Assembly: GCA_027625915.1 (NCBI GenBank)
Contig: JANTQA010000062.1
Location: 124,001-188,000, forward strand
Direction: 5' to 3'
Source: Anaeramoeba flamelloides
Taxonomy: Eukaryota; Metamonada; Anaeramoebidae
Length of the DNA stretch: 64,000 bases
Both the position numbers and the translations under genes were made by a program. The notes beneath the pieces were generated by a model that was given only the letters and a program-made list of their open reading frames with translations, had not been told where the DNA came from and made no database searches. Shown piece after piece: positions 49,212 through 61,200 of the stretch; the stretch's first letter is position 1, and the number at the start of each line of letters is the position of its first letter.

Positions 49212-49260
49212 AATAAAAAAATTTTTTATTTTATTTTTTTTTTGATTTTATTATTACAAA

Positions 49261-49710
49261 GAGGAGATTCAACAAAATTGCCTCTTGTTTGTCGTTAGGT
49301 TTTTTATAATTTTTGTTTTGATTAGAAAATCAATAGATTTTTGAAAAAAAAAAACAAAAAGTGAAAAAAACTTACTTTAGGTTTTCTTGAGTTTTCTGTT
49401 TAAATGGAAAATGGATAGATTTTCGTTAGGTTTTTTTTACTTTAGAAATAAACAGAAAATTTTAATAAATTTTCTGTTTATTTCTAAAGTAAAAAAAACC
49501 TTGAACACTTCCTAAATGAAATAGAAAACCTCAAAAAAACCTAGAACACTTCACAAATAAACAGAAAACTCAAAAAATACCTAACTTGAAGTGCAGTCAA
49601 GTGCAATAGAGTGCATAGCTTTTTTTTAATTTAAGAAATAAATTTTCTTTTTATTTCTTGAATTAAAAAAAACTAACATCTAACAGGAGGTAATTTGGTT
49701 GAATCACCTC
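49261..49710. mobile_element. Inverted-repeat element of about 450 bp
   Basis: The left end GAGGAGATTCAACAAAATTG matches the complement of the right end, GAGGTGATTCAACCAAATTA, and both continue into CCTC plus GTTAG-type sequence. The interior has nested inverted modules shared with 46667-47190 (CGTTAGGTTTT, CCTAGAACACTTC, ACAGAAAATTTTAATAAATT). It has no coding frame. It is probably a non-autonomous foldback DNA transposon, and perhaps the intact form of the modular family. A target duplication is not clear. Confidence 0.7.
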
Positions 49711-50007
49711 TATTCGATAAGAATAATAAAAAAAAAAAATTGATAATTATCTTTTTCATAATAAAACCAAATTATTTCCATATCTTGAATTGTGATATTT
49801 TTTAATGATTTATCCATCTTGAGATGTTATTAATCTTATACTAACAAAAAAACTCAAAAATTATTTTTTTAGATAAATTCTAAAAAATTCAAAAATAAAA
49901 AAAAACTAATAAAAAATTTATTATTATAAAATTTTCGCCAAAACATTAATATTAGATAATATTATTAATAAATTATCTATTATAAATTAAAAACAAAAAT
50001 TTGTAGA

Positions 50008-50048
<41 letters not shown>

Positions 50049-50085
50049 GGATGAAATAGATTATTATTAATTTTTAACAACTTTC

Positions 50086-52026
50086 TCAAAACTCCTTTTT
50101 AATAAATTCAGGAATTATAATATTTTCTATACCTTCACATTGAATATCTAAAAAATCAATCAAAATGATTTTTCGATTCGGAATATTTATTTTTGTTTGA
50201 ATCTTTCGATATTCTGTTCTAATTAATTGTAATTGGGATTCAATTTCCTTTTCCAATTTATTACCTTTTTCTTTTTCCTTTTCCTTTTCCTTTCCCCTTT
50301 CCTTTCCCTTACCCTTTCCCTTTCCCTTCTCATTTCCCTTCTCCTTCTCCTTCTCCTTCTCCTTCTCCTTTCCCTTCTCCTTTTCATTTTCCTTTCTCCT
50401 TGCTTTACCATTATCATTTTTTTCAATTGTCTTGTTATTGCCATTATTATTTTTCACATTTTGAGTTAATTGTTTGTTCTTTTTTAATTGTTTGGAATTT
50501 ATTATTTTTTTTGATAAATGCTTTTTGATTATGAACTGATTAAATTTTTCTAAATTTGAACTCGAAATAGGTTTAGGATCAAAATTACTAGTATTAACCA
50601 TTGATAAAATATTGTAAATTTGGAAAATATTAAAAGACTGTTTAAAAAGATCGATAATTTGATAATTATTTTGGTGGTCGTTTAATATTGAATCTTTCAT
50701 CATTATTATGTCACAAATATGTTTCAAATGAATGAACTGCGATTCTATTGAATTAAATCCCCTTCTTTCTAACCATTCCATAACTTCTGAAATGGATTGC
50801 TTAGTTTCTAAACTAGATTCTATTGTGAAATATTCCGTATTTTGCATCCATTTATCTACTAAATTGACATTAATAAAATTCAAAACGTTGTTAATTAATC
50901 CACTAGCAATTTCATTGGAAAGGTTTTTTATTTCTGCTAATTTACAAAATTCGATCAAAACATCAAAAATTGGTTTAATTTTTGGATTCACAAAATATTT
51001 CAAATTCTTGCTCTTATTTAGTATTTTCTTTTTCTTTTTCTTTTTTAATTTTAAAAACACTCTTATTAATCTCGGTTCTAAATAATCATAAGTGGTTTCA
51101 AGTATTTTTTCAATTACTGATTCCAACAATAAGCATAATTCATCTCGAAAAATAATAATAATATCATCTTTACTGTCATAATCATGAAGTTCATCATTAG
51201 TTTTATTGCTCTTCTTTTTTTCTTTTTTCTTTTTTATATTCTTCTTCTTCATATTATTAACATTATCCATATCAATATAATCATCATCATCATCGTGGTC
51301 GTCATCAGTGCCACTGCCACCACCACCAATACCACCACCACTATTATCATTATTGGAATCAAGATTTACAAAAAAATTTCTATTTATTTGATAATTTTTC
51401 CCAAAAATATGAAACTTTGTAATCCTATTTAGCGATGTAATATTATCAAATTTATTCAAATTTTTAATAATATAGTCAATAATTAATCTTATGCCACGAT
51501 AAATATTAATAAGTAGCCAAATTAACATTTTTCGATGGTCTCTATTAAAGAATATCATTTGCTTCAAATAGTCAACTAATAATTTGATAATCATAATATT
51601 GTCCTTATTTAATAATTCGTAATTTAAATAATATTTCAGGATAACTGATATTGGCAAGGGCTGGTTTTTCAATTGGTTTTCTGGTTTTGAAAAAAGTAAT
51701 ACCCTTTCACAAATTGATTGGATTGTTTCCTTCATTTCAAAGGAGTTAAACTCATTTTCTAAATTACTAATTTGAAAGTTTTTTTTTTCGATTAATAATT
51801 TTTGCTTTTCAATAATTTTTTTGTAAATTATAACTATTTTTTTTTTTTAATTGTAAATTTTTCCTTTGTTCTTTCGGTCTTTTCAGGTTTTTTATTATAA
51901 AAGTTCCTTAGTATTTTTCTTTTATCAAAGCCAACATCAAAATTGCCATTTTTGTTTAATTCATCGATTTTTTTTAATATCAATTTATATTCATGAACAA
52001 TTTTTTTAACATTTTCATTTCTCGTC

Positions 52027-52079
<53 letters not shown>

Positions 52080-55000
52080 ATCAATAAGGGCATTATTATT
52101 TTTCAAAAAGGAAGTTATTTCTTTTTTAATATTTGATAAATTGTTATTTATTGTTAAATAATGTGTCAAATTATTTTGAAAAGTATTTTTCTTTCTATTA
52201 ATCTTCTTTCTCCACAACACATATCCCTTCTCCTTGTTTTTTGATCAAGACCGATAATTCCCTTTTCTCATTTATTAATTCCTTTAATGATTTTTTTAAT
52301 TTTTTATTTCTATTTAATTTTTTTTTGATCGAGTATTGCTTTTGAATTGATATTTCATGTAATGAATTTTCAAAGAGATTCAAACATTTTTTTATTAAAT
52401 TACTTTTAATTTTTTTCTTTTTTTCTAATTTCTCATTCTCTCTTTGGATATGTATTTTTTGTAATTCAATTTCTTGGAAAGATTCGTCAATTTGCTTTTT
52501 CTTGCTTGTCAATTTTAATGCTTGTTGATAATTTTGACTTTTAGTTCTGAGTATTTTTCTTAATAATTCTTTCAACTTCTTTTCGTTATTCTTTAACTTG
52601 CTTATTTTGCCTTCACTTTCATTATTAATTTTATGGGACTCTTCTTTAATTTTAAGAATAATTTGATCTAATTTTAATTTTTTAATTTTTTCTTTCAAGT
52701 TATTTAATAACATTGTTTTTTCACTTACATAATTTTCATTAGAAATTTTTTCTTTTTTAAAATCTTTTCCAAATTTTTCCATATTTATTTTTTTATTATT
52801 CAATGTTAATTGTAATTCAATTAATTCATTATTTAATCGAACACGTTTTTTTCGAGATAATGCTAATTTCCCCTTGTCACTTTCACTTTCGCTCTCAATT
52901 TCTTTGATTTGGTTCTTTAATAATGTTATTAATTGGCCTTTTAATTCCCTTTTTTTTTGAATCAAATTTTTTGATTGTGCTTGTAAATTTAATAAATTAT
53001 TATATTTCATTTTAAAATCCATTTCTTGCTTCTGGATTTTGTCTTTTTTTTTCTTACTTTCTTCAATGTTGAACCTTATATTTTCCTTATTATCATTTAG
53101 ATCATCATTTAACTGTAATTTCCTTTTTTTCAATTTTTTTAATTGCTTATTAATTTTTTTTTGATCTTGATGATATTTTTTATTTAATTCTTCAATTTTT
53201 TGATTTTTTTTTATTCTTTTTTGTTCGATTTCAAATTTTTCAAACTGGATTTTTTTTTCTTTTAATTCCTTTTTCATTCTGATTAATTCATTTTTTTGAT
53301 TATTAATTTCCTTTTCCTTGACATTTAACATTTTTTGCTTTTGCTGTATTTCTTCTAATATTATTTTCAATTTGCTTTTGCCCTTGATTATAATTTGAGT
53401 TAATTCTCTTTTGTTATTACCCCTTTCCATTTTTTTGTCATTGATTGTTTGAATTAATAATAAATTATTTTTCTCATGCTCAATTAATTGGTAAAATTTT
53501 TCTTTTAAATTTCTTTTATTATTTTTCTTTTTTTCATAACTTTTTTTGATTATATGATTTTTTTCTTTTTCTAATTCTAAAGATTCAAAAATTAAATTTA
53601 ATTTTGACTTCCTAGTTTCTTCCATTTGTTGTTTTTCAATAAGTGATCGCTTTTTTAAATTAAGTTCAATTAATTTAGTTTTTAACTCCTTTAATTTCTT
53701 TTGATGCTCTTTGATGTCATTTTCCTTTTCCTCACTCAATCTTTCCCTTTCCCGTTTTAATTCGTTAATTAATTCTTGTTGGTCCATTTGAGTTTTTTTT
53801 AAAACTAATTCTTCGAGTTCTTTCTTCTTTTGTTTCCAACTTTTTTCAAGTTTTTGCAAATTTAATTTTTCTTTTTCAATTTTTTTAAAAACCGTATTAC
53901 TGTTACTAATTTCGTTTTGTATTTGTTCGATTATCAAAATTAGATTATTTACCATTTTTTTATTTTTATTTTCTTCATTAATTAGTTTTTCCTGTTTTTG
54001 CTTTTGGTTTTTAATTTCTTGAATAATTGTTAATTCCTGTTTTTCTTTTAATAATATTTCAATTAATTTTATTTTTCATTTCCTGTTTTTTTTCTAATTA
54101 ATTCTGTTAACTTTTCATTTTTTAAATTATTAACAAAGATCTTTTTTTCATCAAGTTGCTTTTTTAATTTATCATTATCATTATTTATTGTATCTAATCC
54201 AATCTTACGGTGGTTTAATTCTTCTTTTTGATTATTAATGAGTTTTAATTTATTAATGGTCATTGCCTTTGAGTGGTTTAATCTTTTGATTTCAAATTGC
54301 TTTTTGTTCTTTATGCTTTTCATTTTCTCTTTTAATTTTTTTCAAGTAATGTCTTTCTTTCGTATTCTTGCTTTTTGTTTTTTAACTTATTTATTTGCAC
54401 CATTTTGTCTTTTGCTCTCAATTCCAATTCCTTTATTAAATTATTTGAACTCTGAATAATTCCCTCGTTCTTTTTCTTTAATTGCAGGAATTGTTGTTCA
54501 TTTGTCTCGTTATTCTCCAATAATTTCCTTTTATCTAATATATTCTGATTGAATTCGTGCTTTTTTTGATTTAATTCTTTTGTCTTTTTTTGAATTTGAT
54601 CTTTTTCAAAAAGAATTTTTTCATTTAAATTATTAATTATTCTATTTTTATATTCCTGCTTTTGTTTATTTTTTTTCAGCAATTCTTTATTAATTTTTCT
54701 GATTATTTTTCTTTTTTGTAATATAATCCCTTTTTGCTGTTGCTCTTCTTCTTTTTTAAATGTTTCATTTATTGTTTTCATCATTTTTAATATTTCTATT
54801 TTTTTTTCTCGAACTAAATTCATTTCCTTCTTTTTTTTCTTTTTAATTTGGATACTTTCATTAATCTCTTCTTTCCCCTCGCTCATTAACAAATCATATT
54901 CCTCTTTGAGCTCAGTTAATAATTCTTCTTTTTCATTAGTGTTGTTATTGTTATTTGTTTTTAACTCATTCGAAACATTGTTCAATTCCATTTGAGTTTT

Positions 55001-56461
55001 TTCCAAATTTTTTTCATATAATGAAATATTCTCCGTATTTAATTGTTCAATTTCTTCTTGCTCTATTCTTTGTATTTCTTCTTTTTTTTCAAAAACCATT
55101 TTGTTGAATTCTTCTTTCATTTCTTGAATCATAAATTGGATATTCTCCACATTATCAGTTAAGATTTCAAATTCCTCTTTTGTTTCCTTGATTAGCATCT
55201 GCTCTTTTTTTGATTCCCGTTTGATCTTTCCCTTATTAATTTTGATTTTGCTTAAGACACTTTTTAAATTGTCGATTCTTTTTTTTTTTTCAATGACCAA
55301 ATTCCTTATTTTGGCTCTCTGTTGCTCTCCAATTTTTTCAATTTCTTCAATCCAATTTTCTTGGTAGTTCTCTTGTTTGTCAAACAGCTCTAGTCTCTCT
55401 TGCTGAATGATCATTTCTAAATCCTTGGTTTTTTTTTTATGTTCCTTGAAGATTAATTTGATCTTTGTTAATTCCTTTTTTTTCAAGCCAACCCTTGTTA
55501 GCTCCGAATGGCAAGCGTCATTTTTTTTTTTTTTTTTGTGGATCAGATTTTTTAAACTGTTGACTGCCTTATTTAACTCCTCAATTGAAAACTCTTTGGC
55601 TTTTAATAAATTTGCTTCTTTGTTTCTCGAATTGTTTTTCATTTGACTGAACGTTTCGTCAATTAAAATAAAATCGTCAGAGTTATTCTTTTCTTCTTCG
55701 TTGAAATTCTCTTGCGAAGAGAGCACTTGTGTTGTTGGTGATTTTTTTTTTTCTTTGAATTGGCTCTTTTCGTTTTCATTTGGGAGCGTGGACAAATCAG
55801 TAAAATCGTTAAAATCATTAAAATCTATCTCATCAAGATCCTCATTTTTCGTGGAATCGCCTAACAATTGCTTTTTGATTTCTTCAATTTCTTTTTTGAG
55901 ATTTAAATTTTTTAATAAGGGCCCAAAGCTATTGAGAGAGATCTTGCTTTCTTCGTTTATTAAATTGGCTTCCATTACGATCAATAGACTCGGGTTTTTT
56001 GGGGCGTGCTTTTTTTTATTTTTCTTTTTGTTCGGCTTGTTTATCGAATTTAATTTGTTTGTCGCCATTTGGAAATTGTATGAGTTGATAAGTGGTTTAT
56101 CCGAGAGAACAGCCTGAGACGTGTCAATGTTTAAATGCCCCAACGAAATGTTTTTTGTCCTTTTTGAACTCACCTGTTTCGTCACCATCAGGGTTATGGA
56201 GAGCAATGAGCGCTCGTATTTTTGTTCTTTTTTTTTTTGCTTTTTGCTTTCGAAATATTTACATTCTTGGCTATACTCACAATCAAAAGTCGCAACACAA
56301 TTGGGACTTGGATACACTTTTTTTGTACTTTCAGTTTTGGCGCCCCTTGTGAATTTTAAAAAAATTAATAAGTTGTTTACAGGAAGATCCTTCACTAACA
56401 GGAATGCAAACTTTAAATTTGCTTTTACAGAGTTTTTTCGTAAATTTCGAAAACCACTCAT
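50086..56461 (-). CDS. NT-C2 - coiled coil - Dilute (DIL) domain protein
   Basis: One locus of about 2,125 residues in five adjoining open segments (56461-54332, 54323-54069, 53955-52198, 52220-51834 and 51735-50086) whose frames switch by one base at or near A-runs. The sequence between segments stays coding in the shifted frame. Residues about 10-165 are an NT-C2 domain as in EEIG1/EHBP1 (FAFLLVKDLPVNNLLIFLKF, RGAKTESTKKV, SLGHLNIDTSQ). About 1,350 residues of coiled coil follow. The C-terminal part is a DIL domain, the cargo-binding fold of myosin V and afadin (KMLIWLLINIYRGIRLI, LCLLLESVIEKILE, then INVNLVDKWMQN and SISEVMEWLERRGF). Low-complexity inserts (acidic near 51280-51330, Lys/Glu/Gly at 50265-50400) break the DIL part. 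NT-C2 domains dock on membranes, so a membrane-cytoskeleton tether is likely. Frame changes may be assembly errors or real decay. Confidence 0.85.
52025..52075 (-). repeat. ATT/AAT trinucleotide tract encoding polyasparagine
   Basis: About 17 consecutive trinucleotides encode an Asn run on the minus strand within the coiled coil of the NT-C2-DIL protein. Confidence 0.85.
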
Positions 56462-57198
56462 TTTTGTGTTATCAATTTGTTTTTGATAGTCTGAAGTGGT
56501 TGTTTTTGGGTTTGGATTTTTGTTTTTTGTTTTTTGTTTTGGGTTGTTGTTGTTTTGACCAATTGAAAAATATTTAAAAAATGATTTTTTTGGTTTTGAA
56601 GAATTCTTTAATTATTTAATAAATTATTGAGAATCATAAAGTTATTTTAAAAAGGTATGGTTTATAAATTTTGAAGCAAGAAGGTTCATTTTTTCAATTA
56701 TTCAAAATTTTAATTGTAGCAGGTATTTGAATTAATAATTGGGTATTATTTTTCACTTCATTTTTCTTTTTCTTTTTTTTTGATACTAATCAAATCATCC
56801 ATGGGAATGGATGTAATTTTTGTCATGTATGAAATCTTTTGTTTGGTACTTTTATAAATTAATTAGATAAGGTGACTTAATTGAATGAAAAATCCGGAAT
56901 GAAAGAAAGATCAAGAGAATTGCAAATTTTGTTCCTTCCAAAAATAATTTTTTTGAGTGGAAGAAGAAATTGAAACTTTGAAATATAAACACCGAACGTT
57001 GCTCTATTTGTGAAAAGAAAGTTAACCCAAAGTAATTCATAGAAGAATCTATAATTTTTTCAATTTTTTTTTGATTTTTTTTTATTCAATTTTTAATTTT
57101 ATTATATTTGGTTTTGGATCTTGAAATGTGGTTACAGTGAATGCTTGAAATTAATTACTAAAATGAATCAATACAAAATAGATCAGAGAAGGTAATTC

Positions 57199-57332
57199 AA
57201 GATGAAACTAATCTTTTCTTTTTGATAACATACCAAGAAGTATTGATTTACAAAAACTAAATTGTTGAAATAAAGAATGAAGAAAATGAAAAAATGTTAC
57301 TCAAGTTTATTTTTGAAGATTAGTTTCATCTT
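57199..57332. repeat. Perfect 17-base inverted repeat, 100-base loop
   Basis: AAGATGAAACTAATCTT at 57199-57215 pairs exactly with AAGATTAGTTTCATCTT at 57316-57332. It could be a small decayed foldback element or a structured RNA; nothing else supports a function. Confidence 0.6.
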
Positions 57333-58109
57333 TATCTTCTTAATTTGGATGAGATCAAATAAATGATAACCTTGGATATCTCATCCCATTATGATTTATT
57401 ATTTTTTCTGATAAAACTGTATGTACCTTAATTATTTTTGAAAAATACTTTTTTTCAAAAATTTTTATCAATATAAGACAAGGAAAGAATACTGTTTTTG
57501 TGATTAAAGTAAAGGATTAAATTCTTGAAATCCAAAAATGATTGTAAAAATATTCAAACCAAAGAAAAAGAAAATATATAAAAAAATTTCACGTAAAATT
57601 AAAAATTATTTTGAGGTTTTTGGTTATTTGATTTTTTCAGTTAAAATTATATAAATGATAAAGAGAAATACTAATTTTATTATTTTATAAAATATCATCA
57701 CTCTTAGAATTAATGTCAAATTGTAAAAACTCTTGAAAAAAAAATAATGTTTAAACAAAAAAAGTGTATTTTATAGATAATATATAAAAAAATTGTAAAA
57801 AAATAACAAAATTAAAAAAAAACTAAAAAATTTGTTCAACTTATATTGGATGAACGAATTGGTTTTATTGATTTATATTGTCAAATACTTGATTATACAT
57901 TTGAATTGAAAATATTCGTAAATAAATTTTTTAATTTTAAGATTCATAATAGAAAAAATTAAAAAATAAATTAATTGAATCCAAAGATATGATTCAGAAA
58001 GTAAAAAAAAAATCATTGTAAAATTACTAGATCTATTAAAACTCTTTGAAGTAATTTAACCTTAATTGTAAAAAATAATAAATAATGAAATTTAACATAA
58101 ATTTATTTA

Positions 58110-58306
58110 CAGTCAACTCAAATTTTAAGCACAAACTTCAACGAAAATTAAGGCACACATAAAATCTCAAATTAAAGCATAAAATTCAGATTCTAGTAAA
58201 ATAATTTGTGTAAAAAAAAAAAATTCGAAATTTTGTCACTTAATTTGAGATTTTTTTGTGCCTTAAATTTCGTTGAAAGTTATTACCTTAAATTTGAAAC
58301 TGACTG
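58110..58306. mobile_element. Tc1/mariner-type MITE, 197 bp
   Basis: The left end CAGTCAACTCAAATTTTAAG and the right end ...AAATTTGAAACTGACTG are inverted and flanked by TA (58108-58109 and 58307-58308). The arms share AACGAAA, TTAAGGCACA and AAATCTCAAATTAA and span about 70 bases each. The CAGT start and TA target are typical of Tc1/mariner. There is no transposase. Confidence 0.8.
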
Positions 58307-58393
58307 TATAAAATATTTATATAAAAAATTGAAAAGAAAAATTTTCGTAAAAATTATTATTTAATTAATTTTAAAAAAATGTGGATGATTTAA

Positions 58394-58922
58394 GGACTAT
58401 TCGAATTTTATGCTCTGCGAGGGTTTGAATACCATACAATAAATATTTCAAATGGTTAAAAAGTTATAGGTTTTGCTGGAAGTCAAAATATTGCAATTTT
58501 TGGAATTATTAACGATTTGATTGAAAATTAAAAAAATATTTTGAGATCCAAAAATTTAACTGAATTCCCTAAAAAGCATTGCAAATTTTAATTACAAATT
58601 TTTTACCTATTAATCCTGTGACTTTCCACTTCGTATATTAATATTTCAAGAGTTTAGTAGAGTGGTATCAATATACTGTAATATAATGTAGAAAGTCAGA
58701 GAAGTAAGAGGTAAAAAATTTGTAATTAAAATTTGCAATGCTTTTTAGGGAATTCAGTTAAATTTTTGGATCTCAAAATATTTTTTTAATTTTCAAGAAA
58801 ACAGTTAAAATCCCAAAAATTGCAATATTTTGACTTCCAGCAAAACCTATAACTTTTTAACCATTTGAAACAGTTACTGTATGGTATTCAAACCCTCGCA
58901 GAGAATAAAATTCGAATACTCC
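58394..58922. mobile_element. Large foldback element flanked by TTAA
   Basis: Arms of about 230 bases in inverted orientation. The left begins GGACTATTCGAATTTTATGC and the right ends ATTCGAATACTCC, both beside TTAA (58390-58393 and 58923-58926). The arms share CTCTGCGAGGGTTTGAATAC, GGTTTTGCTGGAAGTCAAAA and GAATTCCCTAAAAAGCATTG with little divergence, so it is young. The centre is about 60 bases. TTAA flanks would fit a piggyBac-type target, but a TA target cannot be excluded because TTAA is palindromic. Confidence 0.8.
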
Positions 58923-60227
58923 TTAAAATAATAAAAATATGATCAAAGAATATTTTGGTTCCATTTAAACAATTAATTGAATCAAGTAATAAGATTTTAG
59001 AGTATATAGATATAATGTAAAAATAAAGAATTTAAAAATGGTTAAAAATTTTCATTTTTTTTTTTTAAACTAAAATATTTAAAGCAAAATTAACAATTAA
59101 AAAAATGTTCTATTAATGGATTTCAAAAAATTGTCAATTTAACTTTTATTATTGAAGACAATTAAAATATAGATTTTAAAACAATTTATTTTAAAATTTA
59201 TAAAAGTATTTGATTTTTATTACTTATCTTATTGTTTACAAATTCCTCTTTTTAATTTGTTTACATTTATCCCTTTTGTGAGTTTTTTTTTAAAAATCTT
59301 TTGATGATTAAAAATACATAAAAAACATTATTATAACTGATAAATTTGTTTATGATTGGAAATTCAATAAACTTGAATTTGTTATAGTTCGATTGTAAGC
59401 AAAATATAATAAAATGAAGCATTTTGAATCAATTTCAAGTGAAAAGAAGTAGAGTCGGTCAAACTTCGTATTCAATCTACCAAATTACTACTTCTAATAG
59501 ATTAATGTTGTCCATTATGTATTTTAAACTGAAATTTCTATGAAAAATCGATTTAGTTAATGTGCAAAAAAAAAATAAATTTGGTTAAGCATAAAAAGAT
59601 ATATACATTAAGAAAATTTCTAATACCAATTAAAAACACATGAATATAAAATGGAATATGGTGTTACGATTGTTCTCCAAAAAAGGATTATATAAGATAA
59701 GGAACTTTTTTAGAAAAAAGTACCAAAGTGTGAAACTTAATTCTAAATTTAAATTGTAGTGAAGGAGTTTTTTGAATATAACTGTGTTAGTTTAGAAAGT
59801 TACACACTTTGTGCTTTCTCGATAGATCTACAAAGATTTTTTTTTGATTTTTTTCTCAAATATATTATTTTTTTTCTGTAAGAATATTATAAAATTCTTA
59901 CTTTTGTCAAATATAAAGTAGTATTTAAAATATTCACCAGTTTGATTGGATTGAATGAAATTAATTATATATTTGTAAAAAAAAAAAATTGTTTAAAATT
60001 GAAGAAATTTAAACAATAGGGAAAGATAATATAAACCACAACACAGCCAAATGGTCCAGTTTCAGAGTGTAAATTAATATTTCCAATGGATTTGAATAGA
60101 TATTAGAATTAAAAAAATTTATTTTGGAAAATTTCTACAATGAAAATCATTTTTTTACATTTTTTTTTTTTTCTTTGATTTTTTTTTTTCTACCAAATTA
60201 TTTTACAAATTTTTTTATTATTTCAAG

Positions 60228-60524
60228 ACCGGTAGTTGTTTGGTAAAAATCTGTTGTTCTAATGTTATGAATGGTAAAAATTATTGTTGTGAAATCACAT
60301 TGAATTCTATTGGAATTTTATTTGGATCTTCAATTGAAGATCAAAATGAACATTGTTGTATTTCTCCAACGATAAATGCTGGAATTTGTGTTTTTCAATT
60401 TTTAAGAAATTTTTTTGATTTCTTAGTTGGTTTTTTTTTTTCAGGCAGATATCAACTACTCCCCTATGCTTATTATTCTAATTATTTCTTATTTGCTCTT
60501 CAAAGGTCAATTATAAAAAAATAA
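60228..60524 (+). other. Cys-rich coding-like island, possible orphan exon
   Basis: After a possible acceptor (TTTCAAG, which is not the A[A/T]AG type seen elsewhere) the frame reads TGSCLVKICCSNVMNGKNYC and later EHCCISPTINAGICVF before a hydrophobic stretch. Paired cysteines suggest a secreted or extracellular fragment. It lacks a usable start and partner exons, so it may be a gene relic or chance. Low confidence. Confidence 0.2.
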
Positions 60525-61003
60525 TTGATATTGGAAAAAAAATGTTGGGACACTTTGACTGAAACAAAGTTTATTAGGAGATTGTATTATTTTTTCTTTA
60601 TAAAAAATTTTTTTATTGAGAATACTTTAAAGTTTTTTTTTTTTTTTGAATTTTTTTTTTATTGAGATCCTTTGATAGAGAATTTTTATTTGAGAAATGT
60701 TTGTAATTTTTTTGGTTATAGATTTTATTCTTGTGATACTGGGAATTTTTTTTTTTTTTTTTTTAATCAAATATTTTAAATCAAAATCTGTCCAATTTCT
60801 TAATAAGTGGTTTTTTATATTGAAAAACAACTTCTTGAGTACTTATTAAATTCACAGAAACTTACTAGACCACTAAATAAAATATTTTTATAATTAAAAT
60901 TGAAATAAACTTTTATTTTCAAAAAAAAATTTCTGATATAGTGCTGATTTAGTTTTATTAGAAAAAATTTTGTTTAAAGATTGTTAATAAGAAAATAATA
61001 TAA

Positions 61004-61200
61004 TTAAGGACTATTGATATTTTATACTACCAAGGACTGAAAATCATTATACTATCATCTAATAGTCATATAAAATGATTTCAATTTAAAGAAAGTCAAA
61101 ATATTGCAAATTTTAGGATTGCTGAGGATTTTGAATGAAAACATTAATTTGGAAACATAATTAATAAATTTTGTAAGAAAAATTGGAAAATTTGAAAATT
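61004..61200. repeat. Diverged half-copy of the 58.4-58.9 kb foldback element
   Basis: It starts TTAAGGACTATT like the element at 58394, then keeps GAAAGTCAAAATATTGCAAA and GATTTTGAATGAAAA in the same order. Only one arm is seen, so it is an old, truncated relative. Confidence 0.6.

Larger units (their letters stand above)
48723..50085. other. Convergent intergenic region with a transposon cluster
   Basis: The ankyrin-BTB gene (plus) and the NT-C2-DIL gene (minus) converge here. It holds a SINE (48836-49211), an inverted-repeat element (49261-49710) and a poly-T run of about 32 bases at 50011-50042. Confidence 0.7.

Noticed and set aside
57199-57332. 17-base perfect inverted repeat as a terminator or structural RNA
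   Set aside because: No adjacent gene end and a 100-base loop; kept only as a repeat.
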